64,000 nt of DNA, from assembly GCF_046506625.1 (NCBI RefSeq), contig NZ_JBKFFP010000004.1:62001-126000 (forward strand). The letters run 5' to 3'. Under the pieces are notes generated by a model, which saw only the letters and a list, made by a program, of their open reading frames with translations, searched no databases and was not told where the DNA came from. The DNA is from Zhengella sedimenti. Its GTDB lineage: Bacteria; Pseudomonadota; Alphaproteobacteria; Rhizobiales; Rhizobiaceae. Position numbers and translations under genes: made by a program. Positions 26,924-35,505 of this stretch are shown one piece after another; positions within the stretch are counted from its first letter, which is position 1, and each line of letters starts with the position of its first letter.

Positions 26924-27631
26924 TCAGGCCGCCGTTTGCCTGGGCCGGAAGCCGCTCACGTCGACAATCGTGTCGGCGACCCGCTCGCGAACCTGTTCGT
27001 CATGGAAAATGCCGAGCAGCGCCACGCCTTTCCGTTTCTTTTCCTTGATCATGGCGATGACAACGTCCCGATTGACCGCGTCCAGGGATGCGGTCGGCTC
27101 GTCGAGCAGCAGCACCGGATGGTCGGTGATGAAGCCCCGGGCGATATTGACGCGCTGTTGTTCGCCACCGGAAAACGTGGCCGGCGGCAGGTCCCAGAGT
27201 TGCGGCGCGAGGTTGAGTTGTTCGAGAAGCCGTGCCGCCGCCTTGCGGGCGCTGTCCCGGTCGCCCGTTCGCGCGGCCAGGGGTTCGGCCACGATGTCGA
27301 GACAGGAGACGCGCGGAACGACGGAAAGGAACTGGCTGACATAACCGATCGTCGTCTTCCTGAGCGCAACCACTTGCCTTGGCGATGCGCTCACCACGTC
27401 GACGCGGCCATTCGGCGTCGTCAGGAGGAGCTGACCGGCCCCGGCTGCATAGTTGCCATAGGCCATTTTCAGGATCGAGCTCTTGCCTGCGCCCGAAGGT
27501 CCGCCCAGAACGGCGCATTGGCCGGCATGAACGCGGAAGGACGCGCCCGCGATGACCGGAAGCACCACGCCGCGCCGCAGGTGCATGGTGAAGCTCTTTG
27601 CGAGATCGATGGCTTCGAGCATGACCGTCAT
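26924..27631 (-). CDS. phnL: C-P lyase subunit PhnL (ABC-type ATPase)
   Basis: 235 residues from ATG 27631. Walker A GGPSGAGKSSIL, signature FSGGEQQRVNIARG, Walker B LLLDEPTASLD, H-loop GIFHDEQVRE. PhnL is a non-transport ABC protein required with PhnGHI and PhnK. It begins 4 bp after the phnK stop. Confidence 0.95.
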   Translation of the reverse strand: MTVMLEAIDLAKSFTMHLRRGVVLPVIAGASFRVHAGQCAVLGGPSGAGKSSILKMAYGNYAAGAGQLLLTTPNGRVDVVSASPRQVVALRKTTIGYVSQFLSVVPRVSCLDIVAEPLAARTGDRDSARKAAARLLEQLNLAPQLWDLPPATFSGGEQQRVNIARGFITDHPVLLLDEPTASLDAVNRDVVIAMIKEKKRKGVALLGIFHDEQVRERVADTIVDVSGFRPRQTAA

Positions 27632-27635
27632 GGTG

Positions 27636-28454
27636 TCAGACCTGCAGGATGGAAGAGACGAGAAGCTGGGTATAGGGGGCCTGCGGATCATCCAGCACGC
27701 GGTCGGTCAGACCGTGTTCCACAACGGCGCCGTCCTTCATGATCAGCAACCGGTCAGAGAGCAGGCGCGCCACGGCAAGGTCATGGGTGACGATGATGGC
27801 TGCAAGCCCGAGATCGGCGACCAGTCCCCGCAAAAGGTCGAGCAGGCGTGCCTGCACGGACACGTCGAGGCCGCCGGTCGGTTCGTCCATGAAGACAAGG
27901 CGCGGTGCGGTGACCAGGTTGCGGGCGATCTGCAGGCGCTGGCGCATGCCGCCGGAAAAGGCGCGCGGCTGGTCGTCGATGCGGTCGGCGCCGATTTCCA
28001 CCCTTTCAAGCCAGGTAAGCGCCTCCTTGCGGATATTGCCATAGTGCCGGTTGCCAACCGCCATCAGGCGCTCGCCCACATTGGCACCGGCCGAAACCGT
28101 CATGCGCAGGCCATCGGCGGGATTCTGGTGCACGAAGCCCCAGTCGGTGCGCATCAGCATCCGCAGGTCGGCTTCCTCCATGTCCGCCAGATCCGCCACG
28201 ACGCCATCACGCATGCGATAGTGCACGTTGCCGCCGGTCAGCGGCAGACGCGCGGAAATGCAGTTCAGCAGCGTTGTCTTCCCGGAGCCGGATTCGCCGG
28301 CTATGGCGAGGACTTCGCCGGGCCACAGGTCGAAGGAGATGTCCCGGCAGCCGGTCCGTGCTCCATAGCGCTTCGTTACGTTACGTACCGAAAGCAGGGG
28401 TTCGGCGTCCGCCTCGGCAACAGGTGCGGCGGGGAGGGCGATGTTGGCCGTCAT
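27636..28454 (-). CDS. phnK: C-P lyase subunit PhnK (ABC-type ATPase)
   Basis: 272 residues, starting at ATG 28454 in an ATGA overlap with phnJ. Walker A GESGSGKTTLL, signature FSGGMRQRLQIARN, Walker B LVFMDEPTGGLD. PhnK binds the PhnGHIJ core. The frame is open much further upstream through phnJ, but that part is antisense-like noise. Confidence 0.95.
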   Translation of the reverse strand: MTANIALPAAPVAEADAEPLLSVRNVTKRYGARTGCRDISFDLWPGEVLAIAGESGSGKTTLLNCISARLPLTGGNVHYRMRDGVVADLADMEEADLRMLMRTDWGFVHQNPADGLRMTVSAGANVGERLMAVGNRHYGNIRKEALTWLERVEIGADRIDDQPRAFSGGMRQRLQIARNLVTAPRLVFMDEPTGGLDVSVQARLLDLLRGLVADLGLAAIIVTHDLAVARLLSDRLLIMKDGAVVEHGLTDRVLDDPQAPYTQLLVSSILQV

Positions 28455-29329
28455 TGCGCTGCCTCCGCATGAGTGTTCCCGGAGGCTGAACGCATGCCTT
28501 CGCAATGATCCGTATCGGAACAGACGAACATGCGCCCTCCCTGGTCGTCGAGGATGACTTCGTCGAGATAGACACCGCGTGACCCGCACAGGGCGCAGGG
28601 TTCGTCGAATGTCTGAACCGTGAAGGGATGATCCTCGAAATCGAGGCTGACGACCTGTGTGTAGGGCGGGATGGCGTAGATGCGTTTTTCGCGTCCGGCG
28701 CCGAAAAGCTGCAGCGCGGGCGAATTGTTCATCTTGGGATTGTCGAATTTCGGCGTCGGCGACGGGTCCATGACGTAGCGTCCCTCGACCTTGACGGGAT
28801 AGGCGTACGTTGTGGCGATATGGCCGTTGCGCGCGATGTCCTCGTAGAGCTTGACGTGCATGAGGCCGTATTCCTCCAGCGCATGCATCTTCCGTGTCTC
28901 GGTTTCCCGCGGTTCCAGGAAGCGCAGCGGTTCGGGGATCGGCACCTGGTAGACGAGGATCTGTCCCTGCCTGAGCGGCGTCTCGGGGATGCGGTGCCGG
29001 GTCTGGATGATCGTCGCCTCCGACGTTTTCGTCGTCGGCGCAATGCCGGCCGTCTTTTCGAAGAACTTGCGGATCGAGACCGCGTTCGTCGTGTCGTCGG
29101 CGCCCTGGTCGATCACTTTCAGGCAATCGTCTTCCCCGATGATCGATGCGGTCACCTGGACACCGCCAGTGCCCCAGCCATAGGGCATGGGCATCTCGCG
29201 GCTTGCAAAGGGAACCTGGTAGCCGGGAATGGCGACCGCCTTGAGAATGGCGCGACGGATCATCCGCTTGGTCTGTTCATCAAGGTAGGCGAAGTTGTAC
29301 TGGGCGATGACGCCGTGCTCGTTCGTCAT
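28451..29329 (-). CDS. phnJ: Carbon-phosphorus lyase, catalytic subunit
   Basis: 292 residues. Radical-SAM type enzyme that cleaves the C-P bond of ribose 1-phosphonate 5-phosphate, releasing the alkane and the 1,2-cyclic phosphate. The four conserved cysteines are present: C245 and C248 (CALC), C270 and C276 (FVCSDTDHC). The glycyl radical-site glycine lies in AIPGYQVPFASREMPMPYG (about G36). It overlaps phnI and phnK by 4 bp (ATGA) each, so translation is coupled. Confidence 0.97.
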   Translation of the reverse strand: MTNEHGVIAQYNFAYLDEQTKRMIRRAILKAVAIPGYQVPFASREMPMPYGWGTGGVQVTASIIGEDDCLKVIDQGADDTTNAVSIRKFFEKTAGIAPTTKTSEATIIQTRHRIPETPLRQGQILVYQVPIPEPLRFLEPRETETRKMHALEEYGLMHVKLYEDIARNGHIATTYAYPVKVEGRYVMDPSPTPKFDNPKMNNSPALQLFGAGREKRIYAIPPYTQVVSLDFEDHPFTVQTFDEPCALCGSRGVYLDEVILDDQGGRMFVCSDTDHCEGMRSASGNTHAEAAQ

Positions 29330-30432
29330 TCGGCCGCCTCCAGTCCGTCGTCAGTCTTTGCGGTGGCGCCGCCATGGCTGGCGCGCATGCGCCGGATCAG
29401 GTCGAGTTCGGCCTGGAAATCCACATAGTGCGGCAGTTTCAGATGCTCGACGAAGCCGGTCGCCTGCACGTTGTCGCAATGGGAAATGACAAATTCCTCG
29501 TCCTGCGCCGGTGCGACGACATCCTCGCCATGTTCGCCGGCCCGCAGCGCCCTGTCGCAAAGGGCCATGGACATGGCCTTGCGCTCGGCCTGGCCGAAGA
29601 CGAGACCGTAGCCGCGCGTGAATTGCGGCGGTACGCTGGCAGAACCCTTGAACTGGTTGACCAGTTGGCATTCGGTGACCTGCACGCGGCCTGCCGGGAC
29701 CGAGAAACCCAGTTCCGGGATCTCGACCTCTACATCCACCTCGCCGATGCGGATTTCGCCGACAAAGGGATGGCTGCGGGCATAGCCGCGCTGCGTGGAA
29801 TAACCGAGCGCAAGCAGGAAGCCCTCGTCGCCGCGGGCAAGTGCCTGCAACCGGGTGTCGCGTTCCATCGGGAATTCCATCGGATTGCGCGTGAGGTCCC
29901 CTGGTTGGCGATTCCGGTCGCTTTCGCCGTCGTCCTCGATCAGGCTGTCCCTGGCCAACAGGTCGGTCACGCGGGGCGCTGCTCCGGTGTCGGCATCGGT
30001 GCGGGCGCCTTCATCGACAGGCCGGTCGCCGGCAAGGTCCGGGTCAAGCAGGCGATGTGTGTAGTCGAAGGTCGGACCGAGCAATTGTCCGCCGGGCAAA
30101 TCCTTGAAACAGGCCGAGATGCGCCGTTCCAGAAGCATGGTGCCCGTGTCGACCGGCAAGCTGTAGCCGAAACGGGGAAGGGTGGTCCGGAAGGCGCGGA
30201 TGAGGAAAATCGCCTCGATCAGGTCACCGCGCGACTGCTTGATCGCCAGTGCTGCAAGCCGGCGATCGTAAAGCGAGCCTTCGCCCATCACGCGGTCGAC
30301 CGAAAGGGCCAGTTGCTCGCTGATCTGCTCCAGCGTCAGCGCGGGGACCGAGCGGTCGCCGCGGCGCCGGTCGGCCAGAAGACGGTGGGCATTGTCGATG
30401 GCCTTTTCGCCACCCTTGACAGCGACATACAT
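29326..30432 (-). CDS. phnI: C-P lyase subunit PhnI
   Basis: 368 residues, typical length. It carries the nucleosidase-like activity that, with PhnG, PhnH and PhnL, attaches phosphonate to the ribose of ATP. Starts MYVAVKGGEKAIDNAHRLLA as in the family. Conserved RGYGLVFGQAERKAMSMAL lies near the C-terminus. It starts 3 bp after phnH and overlaps phnJ by 4 bp. Confidence 0.96.
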   Translation of the reverse strand: MYVAVKGGEKAIDNAHRLLADRRRGDRSVPALTLEQISEQLALSVDRVMGEGSLYDRRLAALAIKQSRGDLIEAIFLIRAFRTTLPRFGYSLPVDTGTMLLERRISACFKDLPGGQLLGPTFDYTHRLLDPDLAGDRPVDEGARTDADTGAAPRVTDLLARDSLIEDDGESDRNRQPGDLTRNPMEFPMERDTRLQALARGDEGFLLALGYSTQRGYARSHPFVGEIRIGEVDVEVEIPELGFSVPAGRVQVTECQLVNQFKGSASVPPQFTRGYGLVFGQAERKAMSMALCDRALRAGEHGEDVVAPAQDEEFVISHCDNVQATGFVEHLKLPHYVDFQAELDLIRRMRASHGGATAKTDDGLEAAE

Positions 30433-30435
30433 GGT

Positions 30436-31092
30436 TCAGCCTCCTGCCCCGGAAATGCGGACAGTACGCGGCAGGCAGGCAACCGCGGGTTTGCCGCTCG
30501 CGGCATCGATGCCGGTGAGGATCATGTCGATGCCGCGCGGGAAAAGCGCGCCATTGGCCTGCCATTGGCCAAGAAAGCCCTTGGGAAGGGTCCTGGCATG
30601 AAGTTCGGCGGTGGCGGCAATGCCGGGACCTTCCAGCCGCAGTCCGGCAAGGCCGTCGCGTGCGGTAGCGCTGAGAACGCCGGCGTCCAGGACGATCGTC
30701 GCGGAGCGGTCGGGATAGTCCTGCGTCCCCGCCCGGAAGCGCCTGATTTCCGGCAGGGCAAGAGGGTCGCAACACAGCACGAAATCGGCTTCCCGTTCCC
30801 CGGATACGGCGCGTGACCCGCAGTGAAACGCGATCCATGCCTTCAACGCATCGTTGCCGCGGAGGTCGTCGCCGAGCCACACGGTGACGTCGGCATCCGC
30901 CAGCGTCAAAAGCACAGCGGCCGAAGCGGCACTGACCGGAGCGGGAGCGAAGACCGCGGCATCGATCGCGTGCAGCGTGCCGGGATGCGCCATCGCATCC
31001 AGCAGGCACCGGAAAACGGCCTGCGACTGCCGGGCCGCGTCGGAAAAGCCGCCGGCATAGACGCCAGCCTGGTTGGGCATAGAAGCGTTCAT
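30436..31092 (-). CDS. phnH: C-P lyase subunit PhnH
   Basis: 218 residues. The ATG at 31092 shares a base with the phnG stop (TGATG overlap). Begins MNASMPNQAGVYAGGFSDAA, with the family pattern FRCLLDAMAHPG and a C-terminal FPRGIDMILTG segment. It forms part of the PhnGHIJ core complex. Confidence 0.95.
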   Translation of the reverse strand: MNASMPNQAGVYAGGFSDAARQSQAVFRCLLDAMAHPGTLHAIDAAVFAPAPVSAASAAVLLTLADADVTVWLGDDLRGNDALKAWIAFHCGSRAVSGEREADFVLCCDPLALPEIRRFRAGTQDYPDRSATIVLDAGVLSATARDGLAGLRLEGPGIAATAELHARTLPKGFLGQWQANGALFPRGIDMILTGIDAASGKPAVACLPRTVRISGAGG

Positions 31093-31547
31093 CAATCCTC
31101 GCCCCGCACCATGGTGAAGAAGTCCACTTTCGTCGCGGCAGTCTGTTCACGCCGGGTCCGTTCGACGCTTGCCTCCGCGACGCGTAATGGCGTGAGAAGT
31201 CCGCTTTCGATCCGCTCCAGCTGGCGTTCGTCCTGGCACAGCGCATCAACCAGTGCGGCAATGCGCGCCTTTTCCAGGTCCCGGCCAAGCACCATCGCAT
31301 GGCCAACGGTTCCATCCGCGAGGCCGACCGCCGCCCGGGTGACCGTCGCTTCGCCGAGGTTGAACGGCGCGCCGCCACCGCCCATTCGCCCGCGCACGGT
31401 GATGGCGCCGGTTTCGGGCCCGCGCAGGATGCTGTGCTCCGGTTCTTCGCCGAGCTTTGTCCAGAGGTCCATGAGATGGCGTGCGGAACTGCGGGCGAGA
31501 ATGCCCATACGGGCCCTGCGCGCGTTCTGCTGGTCGGTCAATGCCAT
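31092..31547 (-). CDS. phnG: C-P lyase subunit PhnG
   Basis: 151 residues from ATG 31547 (MALTDQQNARRARMGILARS). Family pattern LRGPETGAITVRGRMGGGGA with FNLGEATVTRA. First gene of the phnGHIJKL-acyltransferase run. A palindrome (31561-31580) lies 14 bp before its start and a Pho-box-like site (31614-31631) lies 67 bp before it. Confidence 0.95.
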   Translation of the reverse strand: MALTDQQNARRARMGILARSSARHLMDLWTKLGEEPEHSILRGPETGAITVRGRMGGGGAPFNLGEATVTRAAVGLADGTVGHAMVLGRDLEKARIAALVDALCQDERQLERIESGLLTPLRVAEASVERTRREQTAATKVDFFTMVRGED

Positions 31548-31560
31548 GCTGTCTGCCTCT

Positions 31561-31580
31561 TTGTCTATTTGTTTAGACAA
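31561..31580. promoter_or_regulatory. Palindromic operator, probable PhnF site
   Basis: TTGTCTATTTGTTTAGACAA: TTGTCTA and TAGACAA form perfect 7-bp arms around a 6-bp centre. It sits between divergent phnG and phnF, 14 bp ahead of the phnG ATG. The location and symmetry suit a HutC-type GntR repressor; the assignment to PhnF is inference. Confidence 0.65.
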
Positions 31581-31613
31581 GTAGATGAGATACTCTTGAA
31601 ATAGAGTGGCCGC

Positions 31614-31631
31614 GTGACGGCGATGTGACAG
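31614..31631 (-). promoter_or_regulatory. Pho box upstream of phnG
   Basis: Minus strand CTGTCACATCGCCGTCAC: two CTGTCAC-type units 11 bp apart, with one mismatch in the second (CCGTCAC). It precedes the C-P lyase operon. Confidence 0.65.
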
Positions 31632-31663
31632 GCAGGCCTGCCAGCGCCTGGAAAGGAGGACCA

Positions 31664-32404
31664 ATGCAGCCCGACACAGCCCGGATGCCGAGGCAGAAGG
31701 GCGTCGCCCTCTGGCGACAGATTTCAGACCGGTTGCGTGCCGAGATCGCCGATAGCGGGTTTCATGCGGATGGAAAGCTTCCCACGGAAGCGGAACTCGC
31801 GGCCGCGTTCTCGGTCAACCGGCATACGATTCGCGCGGCGCTTTCCGCGCTCGCCGCCGAGGGCATCGTGCGGACGGAACAGGGCCGCGGAACCTTCATT
31901 GTCCGGCGGGAGCGTTTCACCTATCCGATCGGCCTTCGGACGCGGTTCTCTGCCGCGCTCGACGGCCAGACACCGCAGGCCAGGACGCGCATCGCCGGAC
32001 ACCGGGAGGAGACGGCACCGGCAGCCGCGGCACGCGCGCTCGCTTTGCCGTCGGGAAGCTGTGTCATACGCGTGGAAACCGTTGGTGATGCCGATGGCGA
32101 ACCGATCACCTGCGCGACGCACTGGTTCGACGCGCGCCGTTTTGCCGGTATCGGCGCGGCGATCATGGCGCACGGGTCAATTACCCGGGCACTGCGGGAT
32201 GCCGGCGTGGACGACTATACCCGTCGCGAAACGCTGATCGATGCCAGCCATGCCAGCCCGGAAGACCTGCATGTCCTCGTGCTTGCGCCGGGCGCCATCG
32301 TGTTCGTGACTACCGCCATCAATATCGACCCGGATGGCAAGCCGATCCAGTTTTCGCTCGCCCGTTTCGCCGCCGACCGGGTTTCATTGAAGGTTGGCGG
32401 CTGA
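31664..32404 (+). CDS. phnF: GntR/HutC-family regulator PhnF
   Basis: 246 residues from ATG 31664, preceded by a strong GGAAAGGAGG. The N-terminal winged helix-turn-helix (LPTEAELAAAFSVNRHTIRA, then EGIVRTEQGRGTFIV) is followed by a C-terminal UTRA ligand-binding domain. Divergent from phnG. It probably represses the phn operon through the palindrome at 31561-31580. It ends 5 bp before the convergent metallophosphoesterase gene. Confidence 0.93.
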   Translation: MQPDTARMPRQKGVALWRQISDRLRAEIADSGFHADGKLPTEAELAAAFSVNRHTIRAALSALAAEGIVRTEQGRGTFIVRRERFTYPIGLRTRFSAALDGQTPQARTRIAGHREETAPAAAARALALPSGSCVIRVETVGDADGEPITCATHWFDARRFAGIGAAIMAHGSITRALRDAGVDDYTRRETLIDASHASPEDLHVLVLAPGAIVFVTTAINIDPDGKPIQFSLARFAADRVSLKVGG

Positions 32405-32409
32405 ACGCG

Positions 32410-33264
32410 TCAGCCTGCGATCGCGATGCCGCCGGGATCGGTGATCCAGCCATCCTCGCCGGTGACCTCCCATTTCACCTTTTCCTCGTCCAGGAAGTCG
32501 ATGGAATGGACGACCACGTCCTCGCCGCGAATGAAGCAGACATTGTAGTTGGGCTGCAGCTCGCCATAGCCCATCCGCCGGGCATCGCCGGAAAAATCAG
32601 GCCAGCAGGTATGGTTGGTCGAGCGCGGCGCCGAAAACGGGATGCCGGCCGCCGTTCCGCTCAGCGTGTAATGGCAGTGTCCGAAGAACATGTGGCGCAC
32701 CGTATCGCGATGCCTGCGCAGCAAGGCCTTGAGGTCCTCTTCCTCCCGGATGCCGATAAGGTCGGCATTGGCGACATGAACCCTGGTCGGATTGTGGTGC
32801 ATGAAGAGATAGGCACCGACGCCCCTGTTCCTGGCATTGACCAGTTGTCCCTCCAGCCAGAGGCGGCGGGTCTCGCAATAGCTGCCCGCATGCTCCCCCT
32901 GAAGAACGGTATCCATGTAGATGAAATCGCCCTCGGGGGTCTCGTCCGTCCATTGAACGAATCCCGCTTCATCAGCCGGTGTATCGGGAAAGGCGGCGCG
33001 GAAGTTGGCGCGATTGTCATGGTTTCCGATCAGGAGGCGCGGTGCGCGCTCCCCCGTCAGGCTGCTGCCGGCCAGCATGGACCGGAGCAATTCATAGCTT
33101 TCCGGACGGCCGTGGTGGGTCAGGTCACCCGTGATGATCACACGGTCGGCGTCTCCCTGGAAGCGCTCGACATGGGCAAGGCATTTGCGGAAGTTCTCCA
33201 GCGGATCGAGTCCCAGGATCGGTTCCGGGTTGATGTGGATGTCGGAGATATGGACGATTTTCAT
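32410..33264 (-). CDS. Class III-type metallophosphoesterase (GpdQ/CpdA-like)
   Basis: 284 residues from ATG 33264 (GAGGGG upstream). The dinuclear metal-site motifs are in order: SDIHI, GDLTHHG, GNHDNRA, FMHHNPT, GHCHYT. Overall layout fits class III cyclic nucleotide or glycerophosphodiester phosphodiesterases. Two nearby contexts suggest jobs: hydrolysis of a phosphodiester imported by the ABC system at 34.6-39.0 kb, or of the cyclic phosphate intermediate of the C-P lyase pathway, since no phnP is seen. Neither is proven by sequence. It is cytoplasmic; there is no signal peptide. Confidence 0.88.
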   Translation of the reverse strand: MKIVHISDIHINPEPILGLDPLENFRKCLAHVERFQGDADRVIITGDLTHHGRPESYELLRSMLAGSSLTGERAPRLLIGNHDNRANFRAAFPDTPADEAGFVQWTDETPEGDFIYMDTVLQGEHAGSYCETRRLWLEGQLVNARNRGVGAYLFMHHNPTRVHVANADLIGIREEEDLKALLRRHRDTVRHMFFGHCHYTLSGTAAGIPFSAPRSTNHTCWPDFSGDARRMGYGELQPNYNVCFIRGEDVVVHSIDFLDEEKVKWEVTGEDGWITDPGGIAIAG

Positions 33265-33359
33265 CACGCGCCCCTCGGGATTGGAATTGCCGTCCTCTAG
33301 CCGTCTTGCTTATCATTCCCGTGACAAGATATGACTTTGCGAAACTGGCAACGGTCATC

Positions 33360-33959
33360 ATGACAGCATCACTTCAGAAGCTCGCGGGCAATTTCGCCAA
33401 GGCGGTGGCGCAAGGCAACTGGCCCAAGGCGCTGGAAGCCTGCGATGGGCTGGTGGTCATCATGCCGGATCATGCCGGCGTCCTCTACAATCGGGCCCTT
33501 GTTCTCAAGGAACTTGGCCGGCACGAAGAGCGCATCGACAACCTGACGCAGGCGCTGACTCATGATCCCGGCCATTCCAATGCCCGGTTCGAACTGGCAT
33601 GCGCGCAGATGGACAAGGGCCTGTTCCAGGAGGCAGCTGCAGGTTTCGCGGCGCATCTGGAGAACCAGCCTGGCGATGCCGATGCGCGTCTCAACCTCGG
33701 CCAGTGCCTGCTGCGCCTCGGCCGCGCCGGCGAGGCGCTGGAACACCTCAAGGCCGCGCGGGCGAAAACGGGAAGTCCGGACGTCATCGCCGCGCTGGCG
33801 ACGGCCCTTCGTGAGACCGGTGATCTTGATGGTTGTGAAGCGGTGCTGGATGATCTGGGTCCAGGCCCTGAAAATGCGGCGCTGCGCCTGAAGGTCATGA
33901 CACAGGGCGCGCGCGGGCGGTTCGCGCTGCGGCCCTGTCAGCCGCGCGCGGCGCGGTAG
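33360..33959 (+). CDS. TPR-repeat protein
   Basis: 199 residues from ATG 33360 (MTASLQKLAGNFAKAVAQGN). Four or five tetratricopeptide repeats fill the chain (YNRALVLKELGRHEERIDNL, ARFELACAQMDKGLFQEAA, ARLNLGQCLLRLGRAGEAL). No signal peptide. It lies convergent to the DUF6065-like gene and overlaps its 3' end by 22 bp, and is divergent from the metallophosphoesterase. Its C-terminus (QGARGRFALRP) reads like the edge of a longer family member, so mild truncation is possible. Partner unknown. Confidence 0.75.
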   Translation: MTASLQKLAGNFAKAVAQGNWPKALEACDGLVVIMPDHAGVLYNRALVLKELGRHEERIDNLTQALTHDPGHSNARFELACAQMDKGLFQEAAAGFAAHLENQPGDADARLNLGQCLLRLGRAGEALEHLKAARAKTGSPDVIAALATALRETGDLDGCEAVLDDLGPGPENAALRLKVMTQGARGRFALRPCQPRAAR

Positions 33960-34642
33960 GCCTTGCGGTAAAGCCCCGGTTCCGCCTGAAGGCTGTCCTG
34001 GACTTCGAGATGGCGGGAAAGCGCCGCATCATCCATGGTCTGGAAGTCCAGTTCCAGCGTTTCGCGGCGCACTGGAAAGCCTTGTGCCACCGGCGTGCCG
34101 GCCGGCAGCACGCCCTCGAAATCCGGCTCGGTCCACAAGGCGGGGAAGTGGACGAAACCGTCACGCCAATGGTCGCAATCAACCAGGCCGGACAGCGTGC
34201 GGTAGGGCAGGTCGAGCCTGTTGACAGGGTGGATGAACAGCATGGACCATCCTTCCGGCAGGCCCACGGTCCAGAAATTGTTGAACTTGACGGCGAAGGA
34301 CTGTGGATCGACACCGGGTACACCTGCGGCCTGTTCCGGTGCATGGAAACCCAAAGGGGAACGCGTCATGCGCGCCAGGGGATGCAAGGGCAGGTCCCAG
34401 TCCCATTCGAAAATGCCGTTGCGGACCCGGACGTCGCAGGCCAGCGGAAACAGGATCCCGCTACGCATGGCGTCGAGAAAGGGCGGGCATTGCTTGACGG
34501 TTCGCACCTCGCCGCCATCCAGCACGGCGCTTCGGGCCTTCGCGGGCAAGGCCCTGACCCATGACGGCAAAGACCCGGTGGCCGCGCAAGGTCTGCGAAG
34601 GCGGTCCTCGTAGCCGGGCAGGCAGGTCAGGGTGATCTTCAT
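33938..34642 (-). CDS. DUF6065-like protein
   Basis: 234 residues. The ATG at 34642 overlaps the permease stop (ATGA), so it belongs to the ABC transporter operon. The family pattern is visible: KFNNFWTVGLPEGWSMLFIH, PVNRLDLPYRTLSGLVDCD, FPALWTEPDFEGVLPAGTP and RRETLELDF. DUF6065-type proteins have no known function. Translational coupling to the permease suggests a role tied to the imported substrate (inference). Confidence 0.7.
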   Translation of the reverse strand: MKITLTCLPGYEDRLRRPCAATGSLPSWVRALPAKARSAVLDGGEVRTVKQCPPFLDAMRSGILFPLACDVRVRNGIFEWDWDLPLHPLARMTRSPLGFHAPEQAAGVPGVDPQSFAVKFNNFWTVGLPEGWSMLFIHPVNRLDLPYRTLSGLVDCDHWRDGFVHFPALWTEPDFEGVLPAGTPVAQGFPVRRETLELDFQTMDDAALSRHLEVQDSLQAEPGLYRKAYRAARG

Positions 34643-35478
34643 TTGCGCTTTCGTATCACCAGCGTGTGGGTAACCGCAACGATGACGGTTATGGCGATGA
34701 AGATGACGCCGATTGCATTGATCATCGGCGACAGGCCGAACCGCATGCGGCTGCCGATTTCGGTCACCAGCGTCCAGGAACCGCCAATGGCGAAAAACGT
34801 GGTGTTGTAGTTCTCGATCGATTGCAGAAAGGCGATGAAGGCGGCCGTCAGCACGGTCGGCATCAGAAAGGGCAGGGTAACGCGCCTGAAGGCGAAGAAG
34901 GGCGAGGCGCCGAGATCGAGCGCGGCCTCTTCGAGGACACGGTCCTGGCGCTGCAGGCGGGCCATGAACATGAGCATGCAATAGGCGGCAATGAAGGCAG
35001 CTTGCGCCATGATCGTGGTGAACAGCCCGGCCTGCACGCCGAACAGGTCGCGCCAGAAGATCATGGTTGTCGCGCCCAGAACGATGCCTGGTGTGAGAAC
35101 GGGTGACACAAGCAGGGTGTAGAGGAAGGTGTTGGCGCGCGATTGCATGCGGGAGAGAATGAGAGCCCCGGCCAGTCCCATCGGGATGGCGGTGGCGATG
35201 ACGCCCGCGGCGATGATCAGCGAATGCGCCAGGCCCTGCATGAAGCGATCGTCCTGCGGAAGCCTTGCGAACCATTCCAGCGTGAACCCCTGCCATTCGG
35301 TGGCAGAAGGCGTCGGATTGGCGTTGAATGCAGCCAGCACCATCAGGATCAGCGGCAGGAACATCCACGCGAAGAACAGGAGGAGGTAGCCGTTGAGGAT
35401 CGCCTCGCCCCAATCGGCCGTGGCGCGCCCTTTCCGCAAGGGCGCCAGGGCCGGAATCGCCGCGGTCTGATCGGTCAT
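34639..35478 (-). CDS. ABC transporter permease (PotC-like)
   Basis: 279 residues with six predicted TM helices. The permease loop EEAALDLGASPFFAFRRVTL matches polyamine/ferric-type (PotC family) inner-membrane components. It pairs with the permease at 35506. A 27-bp gap separates the two genes; the 3' end overlaps the DUF6065-like gene. Confidence 0.92.
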   Translation of the reverse strand: MTDQTAAIPALAPLRKGRATADWGEAILNGYLLLFFAWMFLPLILMVLAAFNANPTPSATEWQGFTLEWFARLPQDDRFMQGLAHSLIIAAGVIATAIPMGLAGALILSRMQSRANTFLYTLLVSPVLTPGIVLGATTMIFWRDLFGVQAGLFTTIMAQAAFIAAYCMLMFMARLQRQDRVLEEAALDLGASPFFAFRRVTLPFLMPTVLTAAFIAFLQSIENYNTTFFAIGGSWTLVTEIGSRMRFGLSPMINAIGVIFIAITVIVAVTHTLVIRKRK

Positions 35479-35505
35479 GCATCCGTCTCCCGAAACAGGC
35501 CAGTC

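Noticed and set aside
33300..33360. Possible Pho box between the metallophosphoesterase and TPR genes (GTCAT...GTCAC)
   Set aside because: The two half-sites are 10 bp apart instead of 11 and only partly match; not convincing.
34643..35482. Upstream extension of the DUF6065-like frame to 514 codons
   Set aside because: The added part overlaps the PotC-like permease in another frame and is of low-complexity composition; the ATGA overlap at 34639-34642 gives the natural start.
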